Shown here piece after piece: positions 11,910-23,661 of a stretch of 64,000 nt of DNA (its first letter is position 1; every line of letters starts with the position of its first letter). The DNA is taken from NCBI GenBank assembly GCA_014058105.1, contig JACGCM010002299.1, positions 560,001 through 624,000 of the forward strand, in the 5' to 3' direction. The notes under the pieces were generated by a model that saw only the letters and a list, made by a program, of their open reading frames with translations, was not told the origin of the DNA and ran no database searches. This DNA comes from Kingdonia uniflora. Its lineage: Eukaryota; Streptophyta; Magnoliopsida; Ranunculales; Circaeasteraceae. The position numbers were made by a program, and so were the translations under genes.

Positions 11910-14140
11910 TCTACTCAACAGGTGGAGAGATTGGGGTATCAACTTTAACTGGTAGACCTGGTGTAAGCTCATCTAATATTCCTTTGGGAACAGTACCCTC
12001 GGGAACAATCACCACAAGAGCCTCAGGTGCTTTAGGAGCTTTGTCCTCCACGTCTAAATCAAGAAAAAACTTATTACCAGCAACAACTAACCTTTTATAG
12101 AAATCTTTTCTTTCCTTCAACTCCTTCAACTCCTTGAGAGCATCAATATTGGCTCGGTCACCTTCAGCCCTAACCTTATCGAGAACCATGGAGTGTTCCA
12201 CCCCCATTACCCTCCGGGATGCAAGAATCTGTTCATGAAAATCCTCCTCGAAGTTTTTCGGTATTGCTAGAGCTTTCTTTCTCTCCTTAGCTAGGTTGAC
12301 CCTTATGAGCTCAATTATTTTTCTCTTTTCCATATCTCAGGCCTTCTTCGCCTCGTGAATGGCCATTTACCTTCTCAACCCTACGCTTCAGCTTCTCAAC
12401 CTTTACCTTCAGGCTCTCTTTCTCTTGGATCAAATCCTCTTTCTCCTTCACCAGCTCCTTCTCGATATTCTTGCAGGCGAGAAGCTGGTTTGTCATAGTA
12501 CCAACACCAAGAATGCAAGGTTTGGCCTCGATTAACAACTTGATTTGCATTACACTCATAATATGAGTTTTCGAATGAGGCACACCAAATTGTTTAATCG
12601 AAACAAAGCATAAAAATTTCTAGCCTTGTTCATGTTCTAGTGGCCTTCGATGAGGAAGAATGACAAACTTTTTGCCCCCACCAAGCAGTCCTCAAGCTCC
12701 TCCTCAAGAAAAGTCGCCCCAGTAACATATGACTCCATGGTCTGTTGGACCTCAGTGTCAAACTCCTCGACGAACTGCTTCTTCGTCGAAACAAAGGACG
12801 CCTTGTTCTTCGGTAACAAGTAAGTGGCCAATTTCGAAGGTCGACCATCCACAGTCCCCGATGCCGAAATATCCACCTTCTCTCCCTCATTTGTAGGAGA
12901 TCGTCGAGATGACCTCTTCGGTACAGGAGCTGGAGGAGCAGGTTGCCTTCTTCTTATTACTCTTCCCAAAGGTTTTAGTCAGAAGAGCTTCCCAACCTGC
13001 AGTCGTAGAATCTGTGGTGTACCCACTCAGTGAAGGATTCTCGAGGAGTAGGCTCGAGTCAGCAGCTCTCTTATTTATGGAAGACATTTTTTGTCGATAA
13101 CCTGAATATCTGCTTCTTTAGCCCGAGTTCTCTTCAAATCAGCTTCTTGAAAGAAGATATCAACTTTCTCTTGCTCGACAACTAGGTTGTTGATCTGACC
13201 AAAGTACCCTTTCCTGATGTTGTACAGCTTCTCTGTGACTCTTAAAGTCCTATTAATATCCTTCAAAGTTGTACAAAGATAAATAAACACAAGTTAGCCA
13301 CCAATTCAAACCAATACAAACTACATATACTCTTCGACATACAAATTACCTAACCACAAACCTAGGTGGAAAATCTTTCTTTTAAGAGGCTCCCCTGGAT
13401 TTTTCTTATCGAACTCGTAGTTCCCCGACACAAGGAGATAGTCATCAAAATACTGCCCTCCTATTGATACCATTTCATAAAATAGGGGTTTTTTCAAGAA
13501 CCTCACCAAGTACCTTTACCCTAACTTCTGAGGGTTTTGTTTGAGTGCGTAGTACACACATAGATCATCCACTGCGATCAGCTCTTCCCCTTTTTCCTTT
13601 AATTGACTATTTATAACCCCCACCACACGGAAGAGATCGTATACATTGGGGTTGAACTGACCAGGTGCTACAATAAAAATATTCAAAAACCTCTTCTGAT
13701 CCGCTCAAAGAGGCAGCTTTAACCCATTTTTTTATCTGTTCTCGATGGACAAGAATGTCATCCAAAGAAATGTCTTGATTTGTCATTTCATGGTGGTATT
13801 CCTCTAATCTAATGTTCTGAGGAATACCATACTTCGCTTTAAAACTCAAAATCTCACTCGTTTATGGACCATCCCCATAACAAAGCTCATAGTCATCTTC
13901 GACATCTTCCTCCCCACCATCACCACCTTCTCGATCACTTGCCTACAACTCGTGATCCACGTCTGTCTCGGTCTCCTCCTCGCCAGATACTTCCACCACC
14001 CTGGGTGCAACTTTATATTGGTCGACACTAGCCACATCCGCGCTATCCGAACAAACCCTATACCTCCTCCCCCCCCCCACAAGTTTTGGACACATGTTGT
14101 TACATCAATTAAAAGTGGTTCAACATCCATGAGGTTGTCG
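11910..14140 (-). pseudogene. antisense additional ORF of Tat element 1 (decayed)
   Basis: Read on the minus strand, opposite to pol. From upstream to downstream: a segment with YGIPQNIRLEEY (about 13830), a segment [13 protein letters not shown] ... [12 protein letters not shown] (about 13660-13550), then [20 protein letters not shown] (about 13470-13420), and finally basic, coiled-coil-rich parts (12583-12311 and 12333-11911) ending in a stop at 11911. The middle is clearly related to element 2 at 58913-59729 (YPGQLNGNIFEMM, VADDVLKCYKFK, DHLVMVSGN). Such antisense ORFs are known in the Tat lineage; their function is unknown. Frameshifts and stops break the gene here. Confidence 0.75.
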
Positions 14141-15740
14141 AAGATTCATTCTTTATCATCGATTTGGATAGGTTCAACTATTTTTATGAACCTAAAAAAT
14201 CATATTCCCTTTTTTAAGTTAGTATACTATTATATATGATACAGTATATACGTTCATAAGCTCATATCAATATTGTTGTTGAGTTTAAATCTCCAACCCA
14301 TCATTTTTTTTATTACTTTCTGATTCACACATTACTACATTCAGTTATCGATACCAGATTTATTTGATATTTTTACTAAGTCCTAAACATCGACAACTAC
14401 CTATCTGTCCTTAACATCTTCTACTCGAAATACAGAACCCCTAGCTTCTTGACGACACTTCGACAGTACCAAATTTCCTACCAATCCATGCCGAGTTCAA
14501 AATTTTCAAAATTTACGCACTCTCCAATGTGAAATCTGGTCGTTTAGCAAGAAATCCAGCGCTCCAACTGCCTGAACATCACACAAAATCCCTATCATGA
14601 CAGGCAAACTCAGAGTCGCACCGTAATCACAGCGCCGACCAAAAATTTAAACTCTCCCCTCAAAATCATTCCCTACCTCCAACCCCTCTCTCCAATATAT
14701 TCCTAAATCACCTTCGATACCATTCGACCATCCATCACACTACCATACAATCCATATCATAGAAATTTTAGCACAAGCCCTAAATTTGTATTTTTTCGAT
14801 TTCTTCCAATACATACATTTAAATAACAATTACTTCCTACATTATATCCACCATGATCATATCTATAAAGGGTTTTTACAGAAAACACATAATGTTCACC
14901 AAACAATCAAGTACAAGAAAAATTTCAAACAGTCACTAACCTTGGAGTCGCGCTGCTTTTGAATCCCTTTGCTTTGCAAGTTTTGCTCTCTTAATCAACA
15001 TACTAATCTCTTTCTTCCCAATGGTTGACAATGATACAAGAGACGCGAAAAGAGAATTAGCACTTGAAGAAATTTTTCAGAATTAGTGGTGTGTGAACAG
15101 AGTCCAACCACGGGGATATATATAGGCCCCACGCGACTGTTCATCACCGTTCGAGTACTCGAGCGTAGCGTAATGCCTTGATATCGCATCTTCTCGAAGT
15201 CTTTAATCCTTCACCTCCTGAATGTCAACAAGCCCATACACTATTGTTCCATCCCTTCCATATCTCCTTTTAACTCCTCTGATATATCCATTCTCGCCCA
15301 AGCAACTCTTATGCTATAAAATAGAGATTGCACATCCAATTCCTTGTACCTCAAAACATCACCTACCGGAGAGTACCTCACCATTTGTCTCCATAAAACT
15401 AAACACATCTTTCCTTATTTAATCCTCTCTTATATTCTCGGGCCAGTGGTAACAATAATTCAAACTCAAATCTTACTTGACAATGCAACTACCCGAACGT
15501 CGAGATATTACATTTCAGATACAAAAAATCATAATTTTATATCAACAAAAATTCATTCATTCAACATATCACTTCATATTCAAGAAATACTTGCAACATA
15601 CACAACTATCTTCGAGATCATTTATCATCATACACATCGACAAACATCTAACACAAATAAACTCATTTATTTCATGTCAACCACACATAGTACAAACTTT
15701 GTATATTTATTACAAACCCAACAAGCACTGAGTCCACTCT

Positions 15741-16037
15741 TCAAACACTTTGATCGGCCACAACATCTTCTTTCTTCACCAGCGCCTTGGCTGGATTCTT
15801 TATCTTGCCAACGCACTCCGGAGGACTCCACGATCGCAATTGGAAGTGAAAAGCATACTCCTCTTCCGCCTCTTTCACCTCCACATCATTCATCTCCACG
15901 TAGTTTGGTTTTACAGGCACCAACGGCTGCCCATTAACACAGCTCTTGTCGAAGTAATGATCTAACAGCTCATAATAATTGGCATGCACACGGTTACAGA
16001 ACTCATCCTCCTGAACCTGAGCTCTCGTCTTCACCAT
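15741..16037 (-). CDS. short antisense ORF of Tat element 1 (MVKTRAQ family), unknown function
   Basis: An open frame of 98 codons starting MVKTRAQ and containing EVKEAEEEYAFHF. It is related to the short ORF of Tat element 2 (57090-57419, MVTTRRQ ... EVKEAEDDY), which holds the same place between the 3' LTR and the longer antisense ORF. I do not recognise a domain. It may be a first exon of the longer antisense gene or a separate small protein. Charged and acidic in its second half; no signal peptide or membrane segment. Confidence 0.55.
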   Translation of the reverse strand: MVKTRAQVQEDEFCNRVHANYYELLDHYFDKSCVNGQPLVPVKPNYVEMNDVEVKEAEEEYAFHFQLRSWSPPECVGKIKNPAKALVKKEDVVADQSV

Positions 16038-16689
16038 CTCGCAATCCTACAAATAACTTTTTCAGATTACCAAGGTATTTATATGCACAAATCAGACTAC
16101 CCACCCACCCAAAGTCAAATCTACATTAACTTCACATTGGAACTTTAAACATCCCAGTCAAATCAAGCCTCCTGGGGAACCGTTTATGGGCCCCACACAG
16201 TCAACAGACTTTACTTCAAAATCTTATTACCTCGACACAATAACCTTGATTTACCCCTACAGTTCGACACAACTATCTCAACATCTACCTGGCTCGACAA
16301 ATTATCTTTGGATAATAGTTTACTATATCATTCGAGATCACACAATATTTTATCGATGCAAATTCAATAACGACTTTTAATTCCATAAGTTAACTGCTAC
16401 ATTTTACATTCGATAAACTTTACTTCAATTATATTATAACTCAGGCTACATGTTACTGTACATCCTAAGTGTGCCATAGCCTCCGGCGAAGGAAAATAAC
16501 CACACCCTCCTCCTCTATAACCACCACCATCTCATGACCCCAAGGGATTACTGAGACAATAGCGCCCGGAGGAACCACCACAAGTAGCCCTACCATCCAA
16601 AACATCTTCGTTCTCTACGTAAGCAGTGGTTAATTCACGAAAACACTCGATGCGTTTTGAGGCCGTCAGTAACACAAAGTGAAACTGAC

Positions 16690-16873
16690 ACTGAAAGAAA
16701 CATTATGTTTTGGCAATCTCCGCCTCTTCATCCGTCAGTTCTTCAAACCTCACCACCGCCGGCTTCGGATAATAAGACGGCAAGGACAACCGGCCGAAAT
16801 ACAACTCCTCGTACTTGGCATCCACATGCTCCACAAACTCCTTGTGCAATGCCTAAGATTACGTTATTACCAT
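16690..16873 (-). pseudogene. decayed second copy of the short antisense ORF in element 1
   Basis: On the minus strand the sequence reads MVIT, stop, Ser, stop, then ALHKEFVEHVDAKYEELYFG, then PKPAVVRFEELTDEEAEIA. This aligns with the short ORF at 15741-16037 (VHANYYELL ... KPNYVEMNDVEVKEAEEEY) and with element 2. Two stops right after the start show it is dead. Element 1 therefore carries two tandem copies of this ORF. Confidence 0.6.
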
Positions 16874-17132
16874 AACTGAGAACCTTAAAAAGAACTGCCA
16901 AACAAATACTTCCCATCCTTCTCTATATATTTATAGTGTACTCTCACCTGCACATATACCACAGTCAAATGACCTGCTATAAATGCTTCTCAGGAAAACA
17001 ACATGACCAGATTCATTTGACTTTTCCCTCGGAAATGACAGAATACAAACTTCGAGGACATTCGACAAATTGTTCACATTCTGATGTTCTTCTCGACGCA
17101 ACAACAAATAATTATGTCGAGAATGGGGCGAT

Positions 17133-17605
17133 TGTAGTAGCATATTTCCCAGATTCGACAAAGAAAAGCTAACGAAACTTAGTCGAAGACAGTCCATCAT
17201 TCGAGAAGATGTCACATCTGCGACCATAGTTCTCGACCCACCAAAGTAGTCGTTATGTTTGGTCAAATAGAGCCTTTGTAGGGATATTCGCGAAGTTCGC
17301 TCACTACTCCCCAAAATAGAAAACTACTTTCTTTTTGTAAAACTGCCGGTATCTACTATAAATACAGACAACGAGTATGTTAAATCGATCCGCAACTCTA
17401 TTATTCCTGCATTCTTATATCTTTACCAATCAACAATTGCAATAACTAGCAACTTATTGGATTTTTCATCAGAACCCTCAGCGAGGTCTTGGTTTTTCTC
17501 AGACTTTACTAAGTTTGCCGCGTAAAATCCTGGGTGCCTAAAGCTTATTACTGCATAATCCTTACTAGAGTATTGGCGAAGTTATCTTCTCGAAATATCG
17601 TATTT
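17133..17605 (+). repeat. 3' LTR of Tat element 1, 3' end missing
   Basis: Begins TGTAGTAG right after a purine-rich tract (GAATGGGGCGAT) and follows the 5' LTR to about 17595 (GCGAAGTTATC). Its last 10-15 bases do not match the 5' LTR end, and no copy of the 5-bp sequence that precedes the 5' LTR follows it. This points to a deletion or rearrangement at the 3' junction. Confidence 0.85.
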
Positions 17606-17689
17606 TTTGAGTTAAATTGACTTCATTCAAGGCAAGTAGTATAAAGTTAATTATAGCTAATCGGGTCAAACTTACAACACTAAATTCCT

Positions 17690-18545
17690 TATAATATACA
17701 CAACCGGTAAATGGGAGCTTTATAAGCAAGGATACATATTTGTAAAGGCAAGGAATGACATAAAAACAAAAAATCTCCTCTAATTTTTGTAGAGGCAAGG
17801 ATGGCCCACATATTAGTTCAACTTGCGTAGAACATAAAAATTAAAAAAAAACCCAATTATAGTCTATATTTTCTCTAAACGAACATATATAGTAGAAGTG
17901 TCATGTTGGTGTTTCAAAATCTTGTACCTCCTCGAGTGGTTATCTCTAAAAAAACTCAATAACTTCATCTTTAATCACACCTCTCACGGTCAAACTCGTT
18001 GATATTTATGCCCATTTTGACTTTATTGGTAGTGCACGTTATGTGTTTAAAGTGGGTTTTACCGGGACTAGCTAGTAAAAGACTTCGGTTGGAAAGTGAT
18101 CGTAAAAAACCAACGAGTTAAAAATCTCAGTTTTCTAGTGCCGGGCTATCTAGTATTTTCTTTCTTCGCATCTTTATGAGAATATGTAAGAGAAAAATAT
18201 TTGTGCTTAGAGCTCTCATTTGAGTTTGCGTTCACGGGATTTTAGCAAGGATCTTCATGTTTATATACACTCGATGAATGATAAAAACATTATTGAAGAC
18301 GGTCTTGTGATAGAGAATAAAGAGAGGTTTTGTGTAGTTTTCAGAGAATAAAGATAGATTTTGTAGCAGTTTTTAGAGAAAAACCATTTATAATTACACA
18401 CCTGAAAATAGGTGAGGCCCTCTTCCTTGCCAGTACAAAAATGAGAAGAGATTTTATGTTTAAATGTTATCCCTTAATTTTGTAAATATCTATCCTTGCT
18501 TATAAAGTTCCTCCTAATGTTAAGATCATTGCCACATAACCCCTT
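17690..18545. mobile_element. foldback element with long inverted repeats
   Basis: The left arm (about 17705-17815, CTTTATAAGCAAGGAT ... GGCAAGGATGGCC) is mirrored by the right arm (about 18405-18515; complement CTTTATAAGCAAGGAT ... GGCAAGGAAGAGG). Arms are roughly 110 bp and diverged. The outer ends and target-site duplication could not be fixed. No coding capacity was seen in the loop. Confidence 0.6.
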
Positions 18546-19259
18546 TTACTGAACTATAAAGACTCAAAAACTAAAGTTCATTTCTCGAATTGCTATAATT
18601 AGCATGATGTAGCTTATGTTGCGCTAGGAGAAAATGATGTGGGAAGGATAAGTTAGAAATAGATATCAATATATTGTGCGAATGAATTGTTGCATCAATT
18701 TTACCAAAGAACGAAAGATCAAGGTATCGATGATATGATTCCAATCAATATCAAGAATTACCAATCTGAAGTATGGATCATTATATATCTTCAAATCAGT
18801 TTTCTGGCATGTTTCCCGAGGCAAAACGAGATTTTTTTTTATTTCCTTTTTATTATATTCCTGTTTACTATTTTAGAAAGTTCTAACTAAAATAAACCTC
18901 TTTAGGTGTCTTTTAAATAAAAATGATATAATAGCTAGAAGATGTCTTATTCAATCAAATATCAATTTAAATTTCAAGCTTTATGATTTTTGTTAAAAAC
19001 TGAGTGGAAGCAACGATCTAATTCATAATTAAACTAGCCTAAAACTCACTTTAGAATTAAACTCAATTAATTACTTAAAAATAAAGGTCAAAGATCTAGG
19101 GTTTATGAGTTTTACCCCAAACTCTATATAACTTTCAAAAGCTAAGCTTTTCTCTCACTAAAACCAACATAACAAATAAACTAAGCTTAGACTTTTTTTT
19201 ATAGGAGAAGAAACTAAGCACAAATAGAAACCCTAATACTAATCTAATTAGGAAACTAG
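18546..19259. other. no recognisable feature
   Basis: AT-rich sequence without a recognisable exon, RNA gene or repeat structure. Confidence 0.4.
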
Positions 19260-19926
19260 TGTTGGGAAACCGATGGGACAAATCGCAGCACAGAAGCACA
19301 ATACGATTAACAAGAACTCGAAGAACCAACTTTAACCAAAAAGAATTCAATCCAAAGCAATAAAACACATACGGAAGGTTTAAATTAGGTGGAAACCCTA
19401 AACAGGATCAAAACCACCCCCGACAGGCACGATGAATATATTAGAACACTAAGGGTTATAAGAAGTTACAAATATCACTCAAACCTCACATCTACCCTTA
19501 CAGATAATCCCAACAAGAAACCCTTGAAAGAAAACCCAAGAAACCTTTTCAGAGCTTAACCCTAGATTTCTCTATTTTCTCTCTCTAACTCTTTCTCACA
19601 GTACAGAGGCCTTTAACATACACTCTCTATTTATAGGCTTTCTATTAGGTCATCTCCAAAATACGCATTACAAGATAATCCATCGCTTTGGATCAAATCC
19701 CCTTCAAAACGAACTTATAAACAAACAAACAGAGCCAAAGTCGTTCGAACGAGTCATGAGGTCGTTCGAACGACCATTACAGTTCTCTGGAATTTTGGCC
19801 CAAGAACAATTTTTGTTCGAACGACCTCAGAAGTCGTTCGAACGAGTCCAACGGAAACTCTGCCGTTCAAACGACTTCCCCACTCGTTCGAACGACTTTC
19901 CCAATTTTTCAGTCGTATTCCTAACA
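19260..19926 (-). repeat. LTR, probably copia-type, with TTCGAA array
   Basis: Runs from TGTTGGGAAACC to GTATTCCTAACA, so the ends form TGTTRGGAA inverted repeats typical of LTRs (667 bp). Near-matching 5-bp flanks (ACTAG left, ACTAA right) would suit a solo LTR, yet decayed coding-like sequence with a purine-rich tract lies to the right on the minus strand, so it may instead be the 3' LTR of a truncated minus-strand element. Between about 19740 and 19905 it carries five TTCGAA palindromes, mostly inside GTCGTTCGAACGAC-like blocks. Confidence 0.6.
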
Positions 19927-19989
19927 ACTAATTATATATTAAAGGAATTAAATTAAATAGAAATAACTAAATAAAAAAGGTGCGTACAT

Positions 19990-20972
19990 GACGTACTACT
20001 CGTGGTCGTGTGGTCGATTCCTATAAACTCTCCCCGTCTAAGAAGAGTTCGACCACGAACTCTGGCGAGAAAATCTGTAAAACATCAACATGAAATAAAA
20101 AATGTACGCTTAAGGATTGGGAATACGACAAGGAATTTTACCGTAACTTGCTAGTATACCCTTTGGACGTTGTAGCACATCATCTCGAAGCACATGTTGC
20201 TTCATTATTTTAAAAACTGTGGATACTATACTTTGTACTTGCAGTCGCCAAAACGCTGGACCCACAAAGTTGAAAAAATATGCCATAAACTCTATCCAAT
20301 AAAGGTCAACATGTGGAGCTGTTGTTGGTACACCTTGAAGTAAAAATTTACTCCCTTCTGGTTCCCATATGTGCCTCTACTTATAGCCAAAACTAATCTC
20401 TCTTGGGGGTTCTCCGGACGAAACATGAATCTCTTGACTTTACTTCTGTGTGGCATGATGATCGGTAACTATTGTTGGAGTGGTCATGTTGGCACTAGCT
20501 TGGTTTGTTTCAAGTTTGAACTGTTGGAGTTGCTTTGGTAACATAACTGTTTGACCTATTTTATTAAGTTGGTGCTGGCTCGGCTTAAGCGTGCTCAATG
20601 CTGGAGCTGGTTAGTAAAACTTGGATAACACATGCCTAGCACGTGTTCCTCTCACTTTTGCCTTTCTTCTTCCCGACAAATCAACAACTTGCTTCATCGC
20701 TAAACTATCTTTAATGACTTGCTTCTCTTGCGATCTTCTAAGTAGGCTGACGTGGCTGGAAAGAAATCAGCTGGTGACTTGAACACGTGATGTTTACTTA
20801 TGGTGAAATTCAGATCTGGTGGATCTGGGTTTGGGGGTTTGGACTTGAACTTGGACTTGGGCTTGGGCCTTGCTTGGACGGGTTGGGCTGCTGGAACAGA
20901 TCTGGTATAGCTTGGGGCAGCACATGCTGGCCACGTGTATGCCTTCATTATCTCACGACCTGGTTTCTTCAC
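19990..20972 (-). pseudogene. decayed coding-like stretch of unknown identity
   Basis: On the minus strand two long, nearly open stretches follow each other: 20972-20700 is rich in Pro and Lys (PARPKPKSKFKSKPPNPDP), and about 20690-20100 reads MKQVVDLSGRRKAKVRG, later GVPTTAPHVDLYWIEFMAYF, and MKQHVLRDDVLQRPKGI with three in-frame stops. Next to the LTR there is a purine run GACGGGGAGAG. I do not recognise the family; a spacer or gag region of a non-autonomous LTR element is my best guess. Confidence 0.35.
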
Positions 20973-21079
20973 CCTGACGCAACCTGCAAAATTAACGACT
21001 TCTCCATTGAATCTGATAGTGCTTCCAATCCCATCCTTGATTGGAGAGGTCCACTGGACTTCAGTGATTGAACCAGTGA

Positions 21080-21645
21080 ATGGGCTAACCCACGGGGGAG
21101 CTACCTAGCTACCTCAGGGCTTTAATTGGTCCACATGGAAGAGGAAAGCAAATGACTCTTTTAGTCGATTTTCCTTCTCTTTTTCTCTCTCTTCTCAACT
21201 AATATGTTTTCCTCCTAAAATCAATCCCCCAAAATCCTCATGAAATCCATTTTTTTTTTTTAATTTCTATTTGAAAATCTTAGTATTTTGAACCTTCTTT
21301 ATCAAAATAAAACTTATTTGAAATTTAATTCAACCACTCAAAATCTTCTAACTACCATAAACACCTATGAAAATGGGAGTGATTCACCTTTTTTTCCCGT
21401 GAATATGACTCTTTTATGAGAAAAATTATGAACATTGTTCAATTAATGAACCTTTGTGGAAGAGAAAGGGGAATAGAAGAGAAAAACCTTCGATTTATTT
21501 TCGTACTTTTAGGAATTTATTTAAGAAGTGGAGGAAAGAGGTGGTAGGTATCCTATTAATTAGGTTGCCCATTTGAACTGAAATGAGGTGGAGCTCACCT
21601 ATTGGTGGTGGGGTAGCTATTTAGCTCCCATGGGTTAGCTAATCA
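21080..21645. mobile_element. foldback MITE
   Basis: Left end GGGCTAACCCACGGGGGAGC followed by TACCTAGCTACC is mirrored on the right by the complement TTAGCTAACCCATGGGAGC followed by TAAATAGCTACC. About 35-40 bp of imperfect inverted repeat bound a 0.57-kb element without coding sequence. No target-site duplication was fixed. Confidence 0.6.
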
Positions 21646-22431
21646 GGACTTTGGAAATATAAAATAAAGAAGTTTCCAAGAAAAACTAAACTATCGTGAT
21701 CATCACCCATGGACCATGGATGGCCAAAGGACTATGTTTTACAGGACGAGAAGAAAATTTGCAAAAGTACCTGAAAATAAGACTTGAGTTTGTCTAGCAG
21801 GGCTTGACGATGTATCTTCATTATCTGGAAAGTTGTGATGCACCTGCAACAGCCATCAAAAACAAAACAAAAACACCATCCTATGAATTTCAGAAGAAAC
21901 AAACAATAACATAGACTTTTTTTATAAGAGAAAAATGAGAATAAGGATTTAGCTACCTTTTCATATGTCGTCTTTTGCAAAACTCTCTGAAGATCTCGTC
22001 CTCCAACTCCACTTTTACTGCTCCAATGCTGTGTTCATCAAGACAACGAGATAGACATGTGAACAAGTCTATAAAACCTCTAAAAGTATGATTACATTAG
22101 ATGTTAAGAGACCATTTGGAACACCAAGGATATGTCAGATTTACGAAAAATGGGAAATCAACACTTTTATCAAGAGAATTTTACAATGGGGTTGTGATAT
22201 ACAAACGACACAGCTAATTAGGTTCATGATTAGGTGAAAGCAGTAATTAAAAACTGTCACAGACACATTCTTAAAATGCTTAATGCAAGTGTTAAATAAA
22301 AATTAACTAAATAATGTTTTGTTATTGTTACCATGAGCTAAAACGCTGTATCTTGTGCTTGGCCTTATTTAGCTTGGCAAAGTCTATGTGTGTCTCCTTC
22401 CTGCAAATATACAAACAAAAAGAGATAAATT

Positions 22432-22876
22432 GACTTATGTCCTGATATTTATATGTATATTTGACTTAAGTTCCGCCATTTAGCAAAAAAACAACTAGTC
22501 TTTTATTTGCAGTTTGACCATGGTCAACTTCACTTGACATACATTTGACTGAATCAACAAATATTAAAGACAGGTTTGCCCTTTTAAAATTTAAATAAAA
22601 AATAAAAAAAATCAAATAATAAATCACAGCCTCGAGATATTTACCTGCTACTATCGGATGATGCACAACTGTCGATCGTTGGCAAAACGATAAGTCCTGC
22701 TTTTACAAAACGTGATATAAACGTGTGAGTATAAGGGTATTTTAGTATTTGCAAAACGACCAGATTTGTACTGGGTCAATTGCAGTTGACCATGGTCAAA
22801 CTGCAAATAAATGACTATAATTATTTTTTTGCTAAATGGTAAGTCAGATATCCATATAAATATCAGGACATAAGTC
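22432..22876. mobile_element. foldback MITE in intron 2 of HPt pseudogene B
   Basis: Left arm GACTTATGTCCTGATATTTA is mirrored by the right arm ending TATCAGGACATAAGTC; inner blocks CATTTAGCAAAAAAA / TTTTTTTGCTAAATGG and TTTGCAGTTTGACCATGGTC / GACCATGGTCAAACTGCAAA also pair. 445 bp, no coding capacity, target-site duplication not resolved. Confidence 0.75.
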
Positions 22877-23203
22877 TAAAAAACTCCAAACAAAAATAGA
22901 AATTAGTAATCTCTTGAAATTGAATAGTTAGAGAAGCAAATCATTACAGAAAACTTAAACTGTACTTACAATTCCATCTCAATCTAACTGATCCACATAT
23001 CTGATATCTGGAAGTGCACTTTAACAACATGCTCGGCAAAATTCAGCTTAGTACTGTCCTCCTTTTCTTCTAGTCAATTACAGTAAACATTCAGGATTTC
23101 CCACAATAAAAGCCCGTATTGTTTACAATAATTGTGTATTACGTTTGTATAATCCAAGTAGTATGATAGCACCTTCATTACCAAGAAGAGGAAAGAAAAT
23201 TAC

Positions 23204-23661
23204 AGAGCATCTCCAACAGAGTGGTATGCTGTTAAGGTTTTTCCATACTTTTGCAAAAAACCCATCCAACAGGGGTATGATGTTCAACATACCCACCCCT
23301 TTACCTCTCCAAAGTATGCGAAACATGAACTTGGCGAAGAGTATGCGCATACCGCTTAGGCGTTGAACCGTTCAGCGCCCAACAATTTTTTTAATACAGT
23401 TGTCTATGCGCTGAACCGTTCAGCGCTTAACAATTTATTTAATACAGTTGTCCAGAGGGAAAAATAATAATTAACAGATGTTCAGCGCCCAAGAAAAAAA
23501 ACATATCATTTGGCTTTTTGTTGTTAGGCGCTGAACCGTTAAGCGCAAAAAAAAAAAAAAAAAAAAAAAAAACGTAATTTGCTATTGAACCAAAACAGTA
23601 TGCGATCTGGAATACCGGTATGGTAAACCGGAACAACATACTCTTCTATTGGAGATGCTCT
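23204..23661. mobile_element. MITE with AGAGCATCTCCAA ends, in intron 1 of HPt pseudogene B
   Basis: Ends CAGAGCATCTCCAACAGA and, in complement, CAGAGCATCTCCAATAGA; ends of this kind are common in plant MITEs. Inside are three copies of a 19-nt palindrome around GCGCTGAACCGTTCAGCGC (about 23357-23380, 23408-23427, 23527-23546, the first and third imperfect) and a 25-base A run (about 23547-23571). No clear target-site duplication. Confidence 0.7.

Larger units (their letters stand above)
5285..17605 (+). mobile_element. Tat-lineage Ty3/gypsy LTR retrotransposon (element 1), decayed
   Basis: Order on the + strand: 5' LTR, primer-binding site, gag, protease, RT, RNase H, a second archaeal-type RNase H, integrase, then about 5.7 kb with antisense ORFs, a purine-rich tract and the 3' LTR. 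Two RNase H domains and extra antisense ORFs between pol and the 3' LTR are known features of the plant Tat lineage. Every coding domain has stops or frameshifts and the LTRs agree at only about nine in ten bases, so the insertion is old and inactive. The 3' LTR lacks its last bases and no target-site duplication is found, so the 3' junction was rearranged. It lies between HPt gene A and HPt copy B and splits the array. Confidence 0.92.

Noticed and set aside
15222..15937. Plus-strand open frames of up to 197 codons in Tat element 1
   Set aside because: They lie in the antisense/untranslated region, have no domain, and partly mirror the minus-strand MVKTRAQ ORF.
20787..21071. Plus-strand 94-codon frame rich in Gly/Leu/Trp
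   Set aside because: It is the reverse complement of the Pro/Lys-rich minus-strand stretch and has no domain of its own.
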